This document shows positions 6,567 through 15,194 of a stretch of DNA of 64,000 bases, one piece after another (position 1 is the first letter of the stretch; every line of letters starts with the position of its first letter). The stretch is from Mycolicibacterium hodleri (lineage in GTDB: Bacteria; Actinomycetota; Actinomycetes; Mycobacteriales; Mycobacteriaceae), in contig NZ_JACKTL010000069.1 in NCBI RefSeq assembly GCF_025822245.1, positions 1 through 64,000 of the forward strand, read 5' to 3'. The notes under the pieces were generated by a model. It had not been told where the DNA came from. It worked only from the letters and a program-made list of their open reading frames with translations, and did no database searches. Made by a program: the position numbers and the translations under genes.

Positions 6567-8036
6567 CTAGGGCGTGTACCCGAACGGCAGCAGGACGCTC
6601 TTGGCCTCGCAGTACGCCTCGATGCCCTCGGGGCCGTTCTCGCGGCCGATGCCCGAGTTCTTGTACCCGCCGAACGGGGCGCCGGGGTCGAAGGCGTACA
6701 TGTTGACCGCATAGGTACCGGTGCGGATCCTCTTCGCGATCTCGAGAGCCTTCGGGAAGTCGGTGGTGTACACGCTGCCCGCCAGGCCGTACGCCGAGTC
6801 GTTGGCGATGCGGACGGCGTCGTCCTCGTCGTCGAACGGGATCACCACGAGCACCGGGCCGAAGATCTCCTCCTGCGCGATGACCATCGAATTGTCGACG
6901 TCGGCGAACACCGTCGGCTCGACGAACCAACCGCCGTCCAGACCCTCGGGCCGTCCGCCGCCGGTGACGATGCGGGCGCCCTCCTCGACGCCCTTCTTGA
7001 TGTAGCCCTCCACGCGCTCGCGCTGCCGCTCGGAGATCAGCGGGCCGATCATGGCGCCTGCGTTGTCGGGCAGCCCGACCGGCATCGCGGCCACCGCGGC
7101 CGAGAGCTTCTCCACCACCTCGTCGTAGCGCGACCGCGGTGCCAGGATGCGCGTCTGGCCGACGCACGCCTGCCCGCAGTTCATCAGGCCGGAGAACACC
7201 AGCATCGGCAGCGTCGAGTCCAGGTCGGCGTCCTCGAGGATGATGGCCGCGGACTTGCCGCCGAGCTCCAGCGTGCAGGCCTTCAGGTTCTCGGCCGCGA
7301 TCTTGGCGACCTCCTTGCCGACGGCGGAGCTGCCGGTGAAGGTGTACTTGTCCAGCTCGGGGTTGGCGGTCAACGCACGCCCCGTCTCGGCGCCGCCCGG
7401 CACGATCGACAGCACGCCCTCGGGCAATCCGGCCTCGGCGAACATCTGCGCCATCGCGAACACCGACAGCGGGGTCTCGGCGGCTGGCTTCAGGACGACG
7501 GTGCACCCGGCCAGCAGCGCGGGGCCCAGCTTGTTGGCGGCCAGGAAGAACGGCACGTTCCAGGCGGTGACCGCGCCGACGACGCCGACCGGCTCCTTGA
7601 GCACCATGGTCTGGCCGTAGATGCCGTCGCGGACGTCCTGCCAGGTGAACTTGTCGGCCGCCCCGACGAAGTAGTTGAACGACGACATCGCGGCGCCGTA
7701 CTGCATCATGTCGACGATCGTCGGCGGCTGCCCCGTCTCGGCGGCCAGCAGGAACTTCAGCTCGTCGGCGCGCTCCTCCATGATCTTCACCGCGGCGCCG
7801 AGCACGGCGGCCCGCTCCTCGGGGGAGGTGTGCGGCCACGGGCCCTCGTCGAAGGCCTTGCGGGCGGCGGCGCAGGCGGCGTTCACGTCGGCCTCCGACG
7901 CCATGGGAACGCGGCCGACCAGCTCACCCGTGGCCGGAGAGTGCACTTCGATGACCTCCGAGGTCGACGGCTCGACCCACTTGCCGCCGATGAACAGCTG
8001 GTCCCAGTCGGTCTTGAAGGCAGTGCTCTGTGTCAT
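6567..8036 (-). CDS. NAD(P)-dependent aldehyde dehydrogenase
   Basis: A 489-aa ALDH-superfamily enzyme, probably the orthologue of Rv0223c by position and sequence. It shows the Rossmann/cofactor stretch (GVVGAVTAWNVPFFL, FTGSSAVGKEVA), the catalytic-glutamate motif LELGGKSAAI, and the catalytic cysteine C291 in NCGQACVGQTR. It should oxidise an aliphatic or aromatic aldehyde to the acid. I chose the ATG at 8034-8036 (MTQSTAFKTDWDQLF); an in-frame ATG 18 nt upstream is possible. The methyltransferase gene upstream ends 55 nt away on the same strand. Confidence 0.92.
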   Translation of the reverse strand: MTQSTAFKTDWDQLFIGGKWVEPSTSEVIEVHSPATGELVGRVPMASEADVNAACAAARKAFDEGPWPHTSPEERAAVLGAAVKIMEERADELKFLLAAETGQPPTIVDMMQYGAAMSSFNYFVGAADKFTWQDVRDGIYGQTMVLKEPVGVVGAVTAWNVPFFLAANKLGPALLAGCTVVLKPAAETPLSVFAMAQMFAEAGLPEGVLSIVPGGAETGRALTANPELDKYTFTGSSAVGKEVAKIAAENLKACTLELGGKSAAIILEDADLDSTLPMLVFSGLMNCGQACVGQTRILAPRSRYDEVVEKLSAAVAAMPVGLPDNAGAMIGPLISERQRERVEGYIKKGVEEGARIVTGGGRPEGLDGGWFVEPTVFADVDNSMVIAQEEIFGPVLVVIPFDDEDDAVRIANDSAYGLAGSVYTTDFPKALEIAKRIRTGTYAVNMYAFDPGAPFGGYKNSGIGRENGPEGIEAYCEAKSVLLPFGYTP

Positions 8037-8091
8037 GAAACTCACATTACCCACCGAAACGCCAAACTGGAACCTGTTGCAATTCAGGCCG

Positions 8092-8874
8092 TCACGCCGG
8101 TCGCAACACCAGCACCAGGTTGCTGACCAGAAACTCCCGAAGCACCGGGACGCGCGTCATCCACCACGCCCATCGCGGGTGGTAGCGGGGAAAAGCGGCC
8201 ACCAGCATCCCCGTGCTCTCCGCCCACGCCAGGCCGTCGGCGGCCGACACGGCGAACAACGACGAGCCGTAGTCGTTCTTCGGCCGGTGGCCGTGCCTGC
8301 GGGTGTACCGCTCGGCGGCGCGCGCCCCGCCGAGATAGTGCGTCAACCCCATCTCGTGGCCGCCGAACGGGCCCAACCACACCGTGTACGACAGCACCAC
8401 CAACCCGCCCGGCTTGGTGACCCGCAGCATCTCGCGGCCCATCCGCCACGGGTCTGGGACGTGTTCGGCGACGTTGGACGACAGGCACACGTCGACGGCG
8501 TCGTCGGCGAACGGCAGCGCCATGCCCGACGCCCGGACGAACGTGCCCGCGCCGGGCTCGCCGGCGGGGCTACGCCTGGATGTCGCCGCCAGCGCGGCTC
8601 CGGCGTGCGCCTCGCTGGCGTCGGGCTCCACGCCCAGGTAGTGCACGCCCGCCGCCTCGAACGCCGACGCGAAATACCCCGGGCCGCCGCCGACGTCGAG
8701 CAGGGTCAACCCCGTCGGATCGCCGTCGACCAGAGCCGCCACCAGAGCGACGGTGTCGTCGGCGAGCGCGCCGTAGAACCGGGGCGGGTCGCTCTGCTCG
8801 AAGCGGAACTCCCCGAGCAGCCGCACCGACCTCGCCAGGGTGGCCCGCCTGGCGACGGGGTCGGTGGCGCGCAT
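8092..8874 (-). CDS. Class I SAM-dependent methyltransferase (Rv0224c-like)
   Basis: A 260-aa protein with the Rossmann SAM-binding motif I LTLLDVGGGPGYFASAF, an acidic residue ending strand 2 (GVEPDAS), and a motif II/III region (ALPFADDAVDVCLSSNVAEHVPDP). The same gene order, divergent from a glycosyltransferase, occurs at Rv0224c-Rv0225. The substrate is unknown; a sugar or lipid in envelope synthesis is plausible from the neighbours. Confidence 0.85.
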   Translation of the reverse strand: MRATDPVARRATLARSVRLLGEFRFEQSDPPRFYGALADDTVALVAALVDGDPTGLTLLDVGGGPGYFASAFEAAGVHYLGVEPDASEAHAGAALAATSRRSPAGEPGAGTFVRASGMALPFADDAVDVCLSSNVAEHVPDPWRMGREMLRVTKPGGLVVLSYTVWLGPFGGHEMGLTHYLGGARAAERYTRRHGHRPKNDYGSSLFAVSAADGLAWAESTGMLVAAFPRYHPRWAWWMTRVPVLREFLVSNLVLVLRPA

Positions 8875-8894
8875 GGGTCAACTGTATTCAGCGC

Positions 8895-8951
8895 CGAGTG
8901 GCCAGTTGTCATACGGATCCGGACGGCAACGGTGTCATAACTGGCCACTCG
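8895..8951. repeat. 13-bp inverted repeat in a divergent intergenic region
   Basis: CGAGTGGCCAGTT (8895-8907) and its exact complement (8939-8951) flank a 31-nt spacer. It lies between divergent methyltransferase and glycosyltransferase genes, so it cannot end either transcript. It could form a leader hairpin, be an operator pair, or be a dispersed intergenic palindrome. Confidence 0.7.
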
Positions 8952-8974
8952 CGCGGGGTTTAAGCTGGTCTGCG

Positions 8975-10135
8975 ATGTCCGACCGTCCCCTGAAGTCCGT
9001 CCTGCTGCTGTGCTGGCGCGATACCGGGCACCCTCAGGGCGGCGGCAGCGAGACCTACCTTCAGCGCATCGGCAGCCAGCTGGCGGCCGACGGCGTCGAG
9101 GTCACCCTGCGCACCGCCCGCTATCCGGGGTCCGCCCGACGCGAGGTGCTCGACGGCGTGACCGTCAGCCGTGCCGGCGGCCGCTACGGGGTGTACGTCC
9201 GGGCCGGGCTGGCGATGGTCGCGGCACGGGTGGGGCTCGGCCCGCTGCGGCGGGTGCGACCCGACGTGGTGATCGACAGCCAGAACGGCATCCCGTTCCT
9301 CGCGCGGCTGGCGTTCGGGCGGCGGTCGGTGGTGCTGGTCCACCACTGCCACCGCGAGCAGTGGCCGGTCGCAGGTCCGCTGATGAGCCGCTTCGGCTGG
9401 TTCGTCGAATCCAGCCTGTCCCCGCGCCTGCACCGCGGCAACCAGTACGTCACGGTGTCGCTGCCGTCGGCCCGGGACCTCGCCGACCTCGGCGTGGAAC
9501 CGCACCGCGTCGCCGTGGTCCGCAACGGGCTGGACGAGGCGCCCGCCGAGACCCTGCGGCAGCCGCGGTCGGCGACGCCCCGGGTGGCCGTGCTGTCACG
9601 GCTGGTGCCGCACAAGCAGATCGAGGACGTGCTCGACGCCGTCGCCGAGTTGCTCCCTCGGACGCCGGACCTGCACCTCGACGTCGTCGGCGGCGGCTGG
9701 TGGGGCGAGCGGCTCGTCGCGCACGCCGCCCGCCTCGGCATCACCGACGCGGTCACCTTCCACGGTCACGTCGACGACCGCGCGAAACACGAAGTGCTGC
9801 AACGATGCTGGGTGCACGTGCTGCCGTCGCGCAAGGAGGGGTGGGGGCTCGCCGTGACCGAGGCGGCGCAACACGCCGTCCCAACCGTAGGGTACCGGTC
9901 CTCCGGCGGGCTGACGGACTCGATCGTCGACGGCGTCACCGGTCTGCTGGTCGACGACCACGCGGAGTTGGTGTCGCGCCTGGACCGGCTGCTGTCCGAC
10001 CACGTGCTGCGCGAGCAACTCGGGGTCAAGGCCCAGCTGCGCAGCGGCGAATTCTCCTGGACTCAGAGTGCCGACGCCATGCGCGCGGTCCTGGAATCAG
10101 TGGTCGACGGCAGGCTGGTCGGCGGCGTCATCTGA
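8975..10135 (+). CDS. GT4-type glycosyltransferase (Rv0225-like)
   Basis: A 386-aa GT-B enzyme. The N-terminal half has a glycine-rich acceptor-side loop (HPQGGGSETYLQRIGSQLA). The C-terminal half has the GT4 retaining signature, with LSRLVPHKQIEDVLDAV, HGHVDD and the EGWGLAVTEAAQHAVPTVGYRSSGG nucleotide-sugar site containing the E-x7-E pattern. It transfers a sugar from an NDP-sugar. The donor is unknown, and the neighbourhood suggests envelope glycoconjugates. The 3' end overlaps the next convergent gene by 39 bp. Confidence 0.88.
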   Translation: MSDRPLKSVLLLCWRDTGHPQGGGSETYLQRIGSQLAADGVEVTLRTARYPGSARREVLDGVTVSRAGGRYGVYVRAGLAMVAARVGLGPLRRVRPDVVIDSQNGIPFLARLAFGRRSVVLVHHCHREQWPVAGPLMSRFGWFVESSLSPRLHRGNQYVTVSLPSARDLADLGVEPHRVAVVRNGLDEAPAETLRQPRSATPRVAVLSRLVPHKQIEDVLDAVAELLPRTPDLHLDVVGGGWWGERLVAHAARLGITDAVTFHGHVDDRAKHEVLQRCWVHVLPSRKEGWGLAVTEAAQHAVPTVGYRSSGGLTDSIVDGVTGLLVDDHAELVSRLDRLLSDHVLREQLGVKAQLRSGEFSWTQSADAMRAVLESVVDGRLVGGVI

Positions 10136-10900
10136 CGAAGTCGGGGTCGCCGGTGGGTCCGCGAGCGTCGGTGTGCCACCGACGAGGTCGTCCCAGTGCC
10201 GCCGGACGGGCGCCCATCGACGGTCGAAGGCCGCGGCCCGCCGCACGGCTCGGGCGTGCTTCTTCGGGCCGTAGCGCCACCGGGCCCACGGCGAGGTCGG
10301 ACGTGCGAGTCGCACCGCGGCCACCCACGCGACGGGGGAGACGAACAACCCGATCAAGGCGGTGGGGTACTTGCCCTTCAGCGCCGCGACGGCGACGAGG
10401 GCGAAGTTGACCAGCAGCAGGCCGACGGCCGCGTAGCGCACCGCGGCGAACTCGGGCGGGAGGTCGTCCACCTTGACCGGGGACACCCCTACGGTGGCAA
10501 GCCCCACGCACGCCGCGGCCAACGTCACCACGTTCACCGACAGCTGGCCCTCCTGGGTCCAGTAGACGTCCTGCAGCCGGAAGATCATCGCGAACTCGTC
10601 GAGCACCAGCGAGGCGCCCACGCCGACGAACAACGCCGCGAGGTAGGTCCACGCCGACAGCGGCGGCGAACCAACGCCGCTGAAACCGCCGATGATCAGC
10701 AGCACCACGCCCGGCGTCGAGTGGTGCATGTGCACGCCGCCGCTGCTGACGTCGTGGAACGGCCCCTTGCCCGCCCGGATCAGCCGCGTGATGGTGCGAG
10801 TGGTCAGGAACGTCACCACGAACGCGGTGAAGCTCAGCAGCAGCGGTCCCTTGTAGCCGTTGACGACCTCGGCCTGCCACCACTCGCTGAGCCAACCCAT
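10097..10900 (-). CDS. Polytopic membrane protein of unknown function with an HMHHSTPG motif
   Basis: A 267-aa protein with about six hydrophobic helices. After the first helix comes a conserved-looking polar segment, KGPFHDVSSGGVHMHHSTPGV, with four histidines near the membrane that could bind metal or act catalytically. A basic C-terminal tail (YGPKKHARAVRRAAAFDRRW) is likely cytoplasmic. I do not know a named family and recall no counterpart between Rv0225 and Rv0226c in M. tuberculosis. The stop lies 39 bp inside the convergent glycosyltransferase gene. The upstream membrane-protein gene ends 5 nt before its ATG, so these two are probably in one operon. Confidence 0.75.
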   Translation of the reverse strand: MGWLSEWWQAEVVNGYKGPLLLSFTAFVVTFLTTRTITRLIRAGKGPFHDVSSGGVHMHHSTPGVVLLIIGGFSGVGSPPLSAWTYLAALFVGVGASLVLDEFAMIFRLQDVYWTQEGQLSVNVVTLAAACVGLATVGVSPVKVDDLPPEFAAVRYAAVGLLLVNFALVAVAALKGKYPTALIGLFVSPVAWVAAVRLARPTSPWARWRYGPKKHARAVRRAAAFDRRWAPVRRHWDDLVGGTPTLADPPATPTSSDDAADQPAVDH

Positions 10901-10905
10901 GGCGC

Positions 10906-12540
10906 CTAGTGAACCGCACTCCTGCGCCGCACGGCGATCATCCCGGTCGCGCCGGCCAGCAGGGCGACCAGCCAGGCCAAGTGCGCGGCGATCATGACGC
11001 CGCGGTGCGACGCCGCGGGCCGGTCGCCGCCGACCCGGTAGACGGCAACGTCGTCGTCGGCGAAGGCGACCGGCAGCGACAGCCGGGCCCTGCCACCGCC
11101 CTCGACGACGACCCAGCCGACGCCCGCCGCCGCCAACTCGTCGACCCCCGCGCGGGACTGCACCAGCCGCTCGATCTCGCGTGCACGCGTGCCCTCGCCG
11201 GGCACCGTCCGCCCGCCGATGTTCAGGTCGCCGGAGGTCAGCACCTCCGCGGACACCCAGCGCGGCAGCGGGTCGAGTACGGGCGCGGAACCCGCCCACG
11301 GGAAGTGCCGCATGCTCATCTGGGGCAGCACCGCCACCGGTCGCGGATCGGCGTTGACCACCGCTGCCGCCGCCGCCCACCCCGCCGGGTAGCGCACGGA
11401 GGTGACCTTCCCGCCGACGCCCCACGCGAGGTCGGGCAGGACGGCCAGCAGCGCGAGGCAGCACACCGCCGCAGTGGCCCCCTTCGGCACCCGGCGCGCC
11501 ACCGTGACGACGGCCGACGCGCCCGCCACGGCATAGCCCGGCAGTGCAAGGGCGACCCACTTCTGCGCGTCGCGTAGCACCCCCAAGCCGGGTACCGCGC
11601 GGACGATCGCCTCCACCGTGGCCAACCCGGGACCCGTCGCCATCAGCGCGGGCGCCACCACCGCGACCACCGCGAGTACCAGGAGCGGACGCGCGCCCGG
11701 CCGCCGCACCGCCGTCGGCAGACCCACCGCGACCACGGCGAGCAGCACGGCCGTGGCGAGGAGCGCGAACAGCGTCATCCTGGTGCTCGGAACCGCCTGA
11801 CCGTTCCAGATGCCGCCGAGACCCGCGAGGCTGCCCAACGTGCCGAGGCCGGGTTCGGCCCTGGCGGCGAACTCGGTCACGCCGGCCGCCTGGCTCGACG
11901 ACAGCGATCCGGACACCATCGGCGCGACAAGCCACGGCAGCGCGCCGAGCACGGCAGCGCCCAACGAGATCGCCGCACACCACCGCCGGGACCGACCCGC
12001 CCCCGGCGCCGCACACGTCGCCAGCGCCACGGTTGCGGCGAGCATCAGACCGGTTGGCGTCAGCCCCGCGAACGCGATCCAGAACAGGACGGCCCACGAG
12101 GTGCTGTCACCGGAGCGCAGCCGGAGCACCGCCGCCGCCACCCACGGCAGGCACCCGTATCCGACCAGAAGACTCCAGTGGCCCTGCAGCAGCCGTTCGG
12201 CGACGTAGGGATTCCACACCGCGAGCGTGGCGGCCACGAACTGCCCGCCCAGGCCGGCGGCGGGGACGACGACGTCGGCCAACCGGGCCGCGCCCCAGCC
12301 GGAAAGCCACAGGCCGGCGATCAGCAGGACCTTGACGACGATGCCGCCGTCGACGACGTGCGAGGCCACCGCCACGAAGAAGTCCTGCGGCAGCGCCCGT
12401 GGCGCCGCCTCGGAGAGCCCCAGGGCGGCGTCGGTCAGGTACGCCCTCGGGGTGGAGACCGCGTCACGCAGGAGCAGGTAACCCGGCGCCAGCAGGGGCG
12501 CCGTGATCGCGAGGGTCAGTGCCAGCGAGTACGCCGGCAC
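10906..12540 (-). CDS. Large polytopic membrane protein (Rv0226c-like)
   Basis: About 544 aa from the GTG used here, with 10 or more predicted membrane helices and a recognisable Rv0226c-type segment (LLAPGYLLLRDAVSTPRAYLTDAALGLSEAAPRALPQDFFVA). The C-terminal third before the last helix looks extracytoplasmic (RHFPWAGSAPVL and following). The overall shape resembles GT-C-type envelope glycosyltransferases, but I cannot point to a catalytic motif. The start is uncertain: a CTG at 12562-12564 overlaps the stop of the upstream DUF3068 gene (CTGA) and would add LIARTRWW, a basic N-terminus that fits membrane topology. The GTG used here is the first canonical start. Confidence 0.75.
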   Translation of the reverse strand: MPAYSLALTLAITAPLLAPGYLLLRDAVSTPRAYLTDAALGLSEAAPRALPQDFFVAVASHVVDGGIVVKVLLIAGLWLSGWGAARLADVVVPAAGLGGQFVAATLAVWNPYVAERLLQGHWSLLVGYGCLPWVAAAVLRLRSGDSTSWAVLFWIAFAGLTPTGLMLAATVALATCAAPGAGRSRRWCAAISLGAAVLGALPWLVAPMVSGSLSSSQAAGVTEFAARAEPGLGTLGSLAGLGGIWNGQAVPSTRMTLFALLATAVLLAVVAVGLPTAVRRPGARPLLVLAVVAVVAPALMATGPGLATVEAIVRAVPGLGVLRDAQKWVALALPGYAVAGASAVVTVARRVPKGATAAVCCLALLAVLPDLAWGVGGKVTSVRYPAGWAAAAAVVNADPRPVAVLPQMSMRHFPWAGSAPVLDPLPRWVSAEVLTSGDLNIGGRTVPGEGTRAREIERLVQSRAGVDELAAAGVGWVVVEGGGRARLSLPVAFADDDVAVYRVGGDRPAASHRGVMIAAHLAWLVALLAGATGMIAVRRRSAVH

Positions 12541-12560
12541 CCACCACCGGGTGCGTGCGA

Positions 12561-13766
12561 TCAGACCGGTCGGTCCGGGGGCAGATCCGACGGCCGCTGG
12601 GTGGGGATCTTCTCGGTCGCCGCCTCGGCCGCGGGCATCGGCCCGGTGTCGGTCGGGCGTCGTCCGAAGAAGCCGTGGCCGGTGTCGTCCAGACCGGGAT
12701 CGATCAGGGCGGACTGGGCCCGCAGCGTGAACCAGCCCAGCAGGGCACCGCCGACGAGGGCCAGCAGACCGATCGCGGTGAACGAGATCGGCAGGATCCG
12801 ACCCCACAGGGCGACGACGTCACCCTCGTCGCGGGCACTGGCCACCTGCGACTCCACGGTGTCCTCGGTGGAGGTCACCTTGTAGTCGGCGAACGTCACC
12901 TCGGGCTTGAGGGCATCGCGCGCGTAGTAGTGGTAGCCGTGCTCCTCGGCCTTCACGATGGTGCCCGACACCGGGTCGACCCAGAAGGTGCGCTGGGCGG
13001 CGTAGTAGCGGGTCATGGTGATCTGCTCGTCGGGATCACCCGGCAGGCCCCACAGCTCGGCCCGCGCGGAGACGACGCTGTCCGCGTCGTCGCCGTACAG
13101 CGAGGCGTACTTCACGGGGTCGACCAGCTTGCCGTCGGAGTCGTAGCCGATGTTCTGGGTGAACCGGAAGGTGTTCAGCCCGTTGACGTCCTCTTCGCCG
13201 TCGTAGTTGGCGTCGTAGGCCTTCTGCGCGATCGGGTCGAAGTACGGGTAGGTCTTCTTCTCGGTGTCGAACGGGAAGCGGTAGGCCAGGCCCTCGTGCG
13301 GGAGGGCGACGTTGGTCGGCGGCTGGGTGTCGTCGATGCTGCGCGGCTTCTGCACCGAGCCGCCGGGGTTGGTGTCGCTGGACACCGCCAAGGCGGTCTT
13401 GCGATCGAGCGTCACGGTGTCGACCAAGGCCAGCAGCAGGCCGTTGTCCTGCTGCTTGTCCGTCCGGCGCACGGTGTTGCCGACCTGAAGGGTGACGACG
13501 TCGGCGTTCGAGGGCGACTCGACGCTGATCTGCTGCTGGAACGACACGGGTGCGTTCCGGTCGACGACGAACTTCTGGGTGTTGAGTGAGTCGGGATCGA
13601 AGACGGTTCCGGTGCCGTCACTGACCAACGTGGTGTCGATGTCGAGCGGGATCTTGGCGATCTTGCCCTTGGTGTACGTGGACAGCAGCAGAGCTGCGAT
13701 CAACAGGGCGGCACCGAGACCCATGAGCCCGCACGCTGCGATGCGCAGCGCTACAGCGCGGTTCAA
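12561..13766 (-). CDS. DUF3068 membrane protein (Rv0227c-like, porin PorA family)
   Basis: A 401-aa protein with an N-terminal membrane helix (residues 5-28), a large extracytoplasmic domain and a second helix near residues 315-345 (ILPISFTAIGLLALVGGALLGW), followed by a short cytoplasmic tail. This is the standard layout of DUF3068 proteins, which are conserved in mycolic-acid bacteria. Translation starts at TTG, with AGGAGG about 6 nt upstream. The molecular role is not established. It heads the operon with the two membrane genes downstream. Confidence 0.85.
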   Translation of the reverse strand: MNRAVALRIAACGLMGLGAALLIAALLLSTYTKGKIAKIPLDIDTTLVSDGTGTVFDPDSLNTQKFVVDRNAPVSFQQQISVESPSNADVVTLQVGNTVRRTDKQQDNGLLLALVDTVTLDRKTALAVSSDTNPGGSVQKPRSIDDTQPPTNVALPHEGLAYRFPFDTEKKTYPYFDPIAQKAYDANYDGEEDVNGLNTFRFTQNIGYDSDGKLVDPVKYASLYGDDADSVVSARAELWGLPGDPDEQITMTRYYAAQRTFWVDPVSGTIVKAEEHGYHYYARDALKPEVTFADYKVTSTEDTVESQVASARDEGDVVALWGRILPISFTAIGLLALVGGALLGWFTLRAQSALIDPGLDDTGHGFFGRRPTDTGPMPAAEAATEKIPTQRPSDLPPDRPV

Positions 13767-13906
13767 ACCGTGCCTCCTTCTCGTCCTGGGACGACTCCTC
13801 TAACGCCGTCACCTGCCTCGAAGGCAGTTGAGGCAAACCTGCTCGACCCTAACAGCCCATGGTGAGGCCGGTGTCGACCGCAAGGCCATCGGGCACACTG
13901 GGCGGC

Positions 13907-15118
13907 GTGAGTGAGCGCAGCGACCCGGAATCGGTCTCCGGAGGGCAGGAGCGCAGCGACCCGGGAGCAGTCTCCGGCACACGCAGCTTCCTGCCCGCCG
14001 TCGAGGGGATGCGGGCGTGCGCGGCGATCGGCGTCGTGATCACCCACGTCGGCTTCCAGACCGGGCACACCACGTGGAGCACCGGTCGCGTGCTGGGCCG
14101 CTTCGACCTGGCGGTCGCGGTGTTCTTCGCGCTGTCGGGCTTCCTGCTGTGGCGCGGGCACGCCGCCGCCGCGCGCGGTCTGCGGCACACCCCGCCGACG
14201 GGGCACTACCTGCGCTCCCGGCTGGTGCGCATCATGCCGGGCTACCTCGTCGCCGTGGTGCTGATCCTGCTGCTGTTCCCCGAGTCCGATCCCGATCTGA
14301 CCGTGTGGCTGGCCAACCTGACGCTGACCCAGATCTACGTGCCGTTGACGCTGACCTCTGGGCTGACGCAGATGTGGAGCCTGTCGGTCGAGGTCACCTT
14401 CTACCTGGCGCTGCCGGTGCTGGCGCTGTTAGCCCGGCGGCTGCCGGTGCGGGCGCGGATCCCGGCGATCCTCGCGGTCGCGCTGGCCAGCTTCGCCTGG
14501 GGACTGATCCCGTTCTCCGTGCCGTTCGGGGTGAACCCGTTGACGTGGCCGCCGGCGTTCTTCTCCTGGTTCGCCGCGGGCATGCTGATCGCCGAGCTCA
14601 CCGTCAGCCCGGTCGGGTGGGCGCACCGCCTGGCCCGCCGCCGGGTGCTGATGGCCGTCGTCGCGCTCACCGCGTTCGGCCTGGCCGCGTCCCCCATGGC
14701 CGGGCCGGCGGGCCTGGCGCCGGGCACGCTGGGGCAGTTCCTGATCAAGGTGTCGATGGGCGCGGTGGTCGCCGGGGCCCTGCTGGCGCCGTTGGTGTTG
14801 GACGCTCCTGGGACGTCGCACCGGATCCTCGGCAGTACGACGATGGTGACGCTCGGCCGGTGGTCCTACGGGTTGTTCGTCTGGCACCTGGCCGCGCTGG
14901 CGATGGTGTTCCCCATGATCGGGGAGTTCCCGTTCAACGGGCACATGCCGGTGGTGCTGGCGCTCACCCTGGTGGTGGGCTTCGCGCTCGCCGCGGTGAG
15001 CTACGCGCTGGTCGAGTCGCCGTGCCGGAATGCGTTGCGGCGGTGGGAGAGACGGTATGCCGTGTCGCCGCTGGACAGCTCGGTCACCGACGCGCCCGAG
15101 CCCGCGGTCGCCCGCTAG
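13907..15118 (+). CDS. Acyltransferase 3 family membrane protein (Rv0228-like)
   Basis: An integral membrane O-acyltransferase of about 403 aa with roughly ten helices. The family signature is FLPAVEGMRACAAIGVVITHVGFQTGH in the first helix (catalytic-type His near the end) and R-rich SRLVRIMPGYL. Such proteins acylate sugars or lipids of the envelope. I placed the start at GTG 13907; an earlier in-frame ATG at 13859 would add 16 residues. The N-terminal tail holds a 12-residue tandem repeat (ERSDPESVSGG / ERSDPGAVSGT) that is probably cytoplasmic and unstructured. Confidence 0.85.
   Translation: MSERSDPESVSGGQERSDPGAVSGTRSFLPAVEGMRACAAIGVVITHVGFQTGHTTWSTGRVLGRFDLAVAVFFALSGFLLWRGHAAAARGLRHTPPTGHYLRSRLVRIMPGYLVAVVLILLLFPESDPDLTVWLANLTLTQIYVPLTLTSGLTQMWSLSVEVTFYLALPVLALLARRLPVRARIPAILAVALASFAWGLIPFSVPFGVNPLTWPPAFFSWFAAGMLIAELTVSPVGWAHRLARRRVLMAVVALTAFGLAASPMAGPAGLAPGTLGQFLIKVSMGAVVAGALLAPLVLDAPGTSHRILGSTTMVTLGRWSYGLFVWHLAALAMVFPMIGEFPFNGHMPVVLALTLVVGFALAAVSYALVESPCRNALRRWERRYAVSPLDSSVTDAPEPAVAR
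13913..13977. repeat. Imperfect 36-bp-period tandem repeat
   Basis: The 29-bp block starting GAGCGCAGCGACCCGG at 13913 recurs at 13949 with three mismatches. The period is a multiple of three, so it adds a repeated peptide to the acyltransferase N-terminus without shifting the frame. Confidence 0.8.
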
Positions 15119-15127
15119 CGCTCCCTC

Positions 15128-15188
15128 GCCGAGACAGCACTGGTAGTCGTCGGCGGGGCCCGAGGACGACCATGGTTGCCGTCTCGGC
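15128..15188. terminator. Imperfect inverted repeat between convergent genes
   Basis: A 24-nt left arm (15128-15151) pairs with a right arm (15165-15188) at 17 of 24 positions, including an outer GCCGAGAC/GTCTCGGC. It lies between the convergent acyltransferase and fadD genes and probably helps end both transcripts. Confidence 0.5.
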
Positions 15189-15194
15189 GGCGCG

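Noticed and set aside
8047..8060. TTACCCACC near the aldehyde dehydrogenase start, similar to the fadE5 box
   Set aside because: Only the left half matches (followed by AAAC instead of GTAA), so it is not counted with the shared operator.
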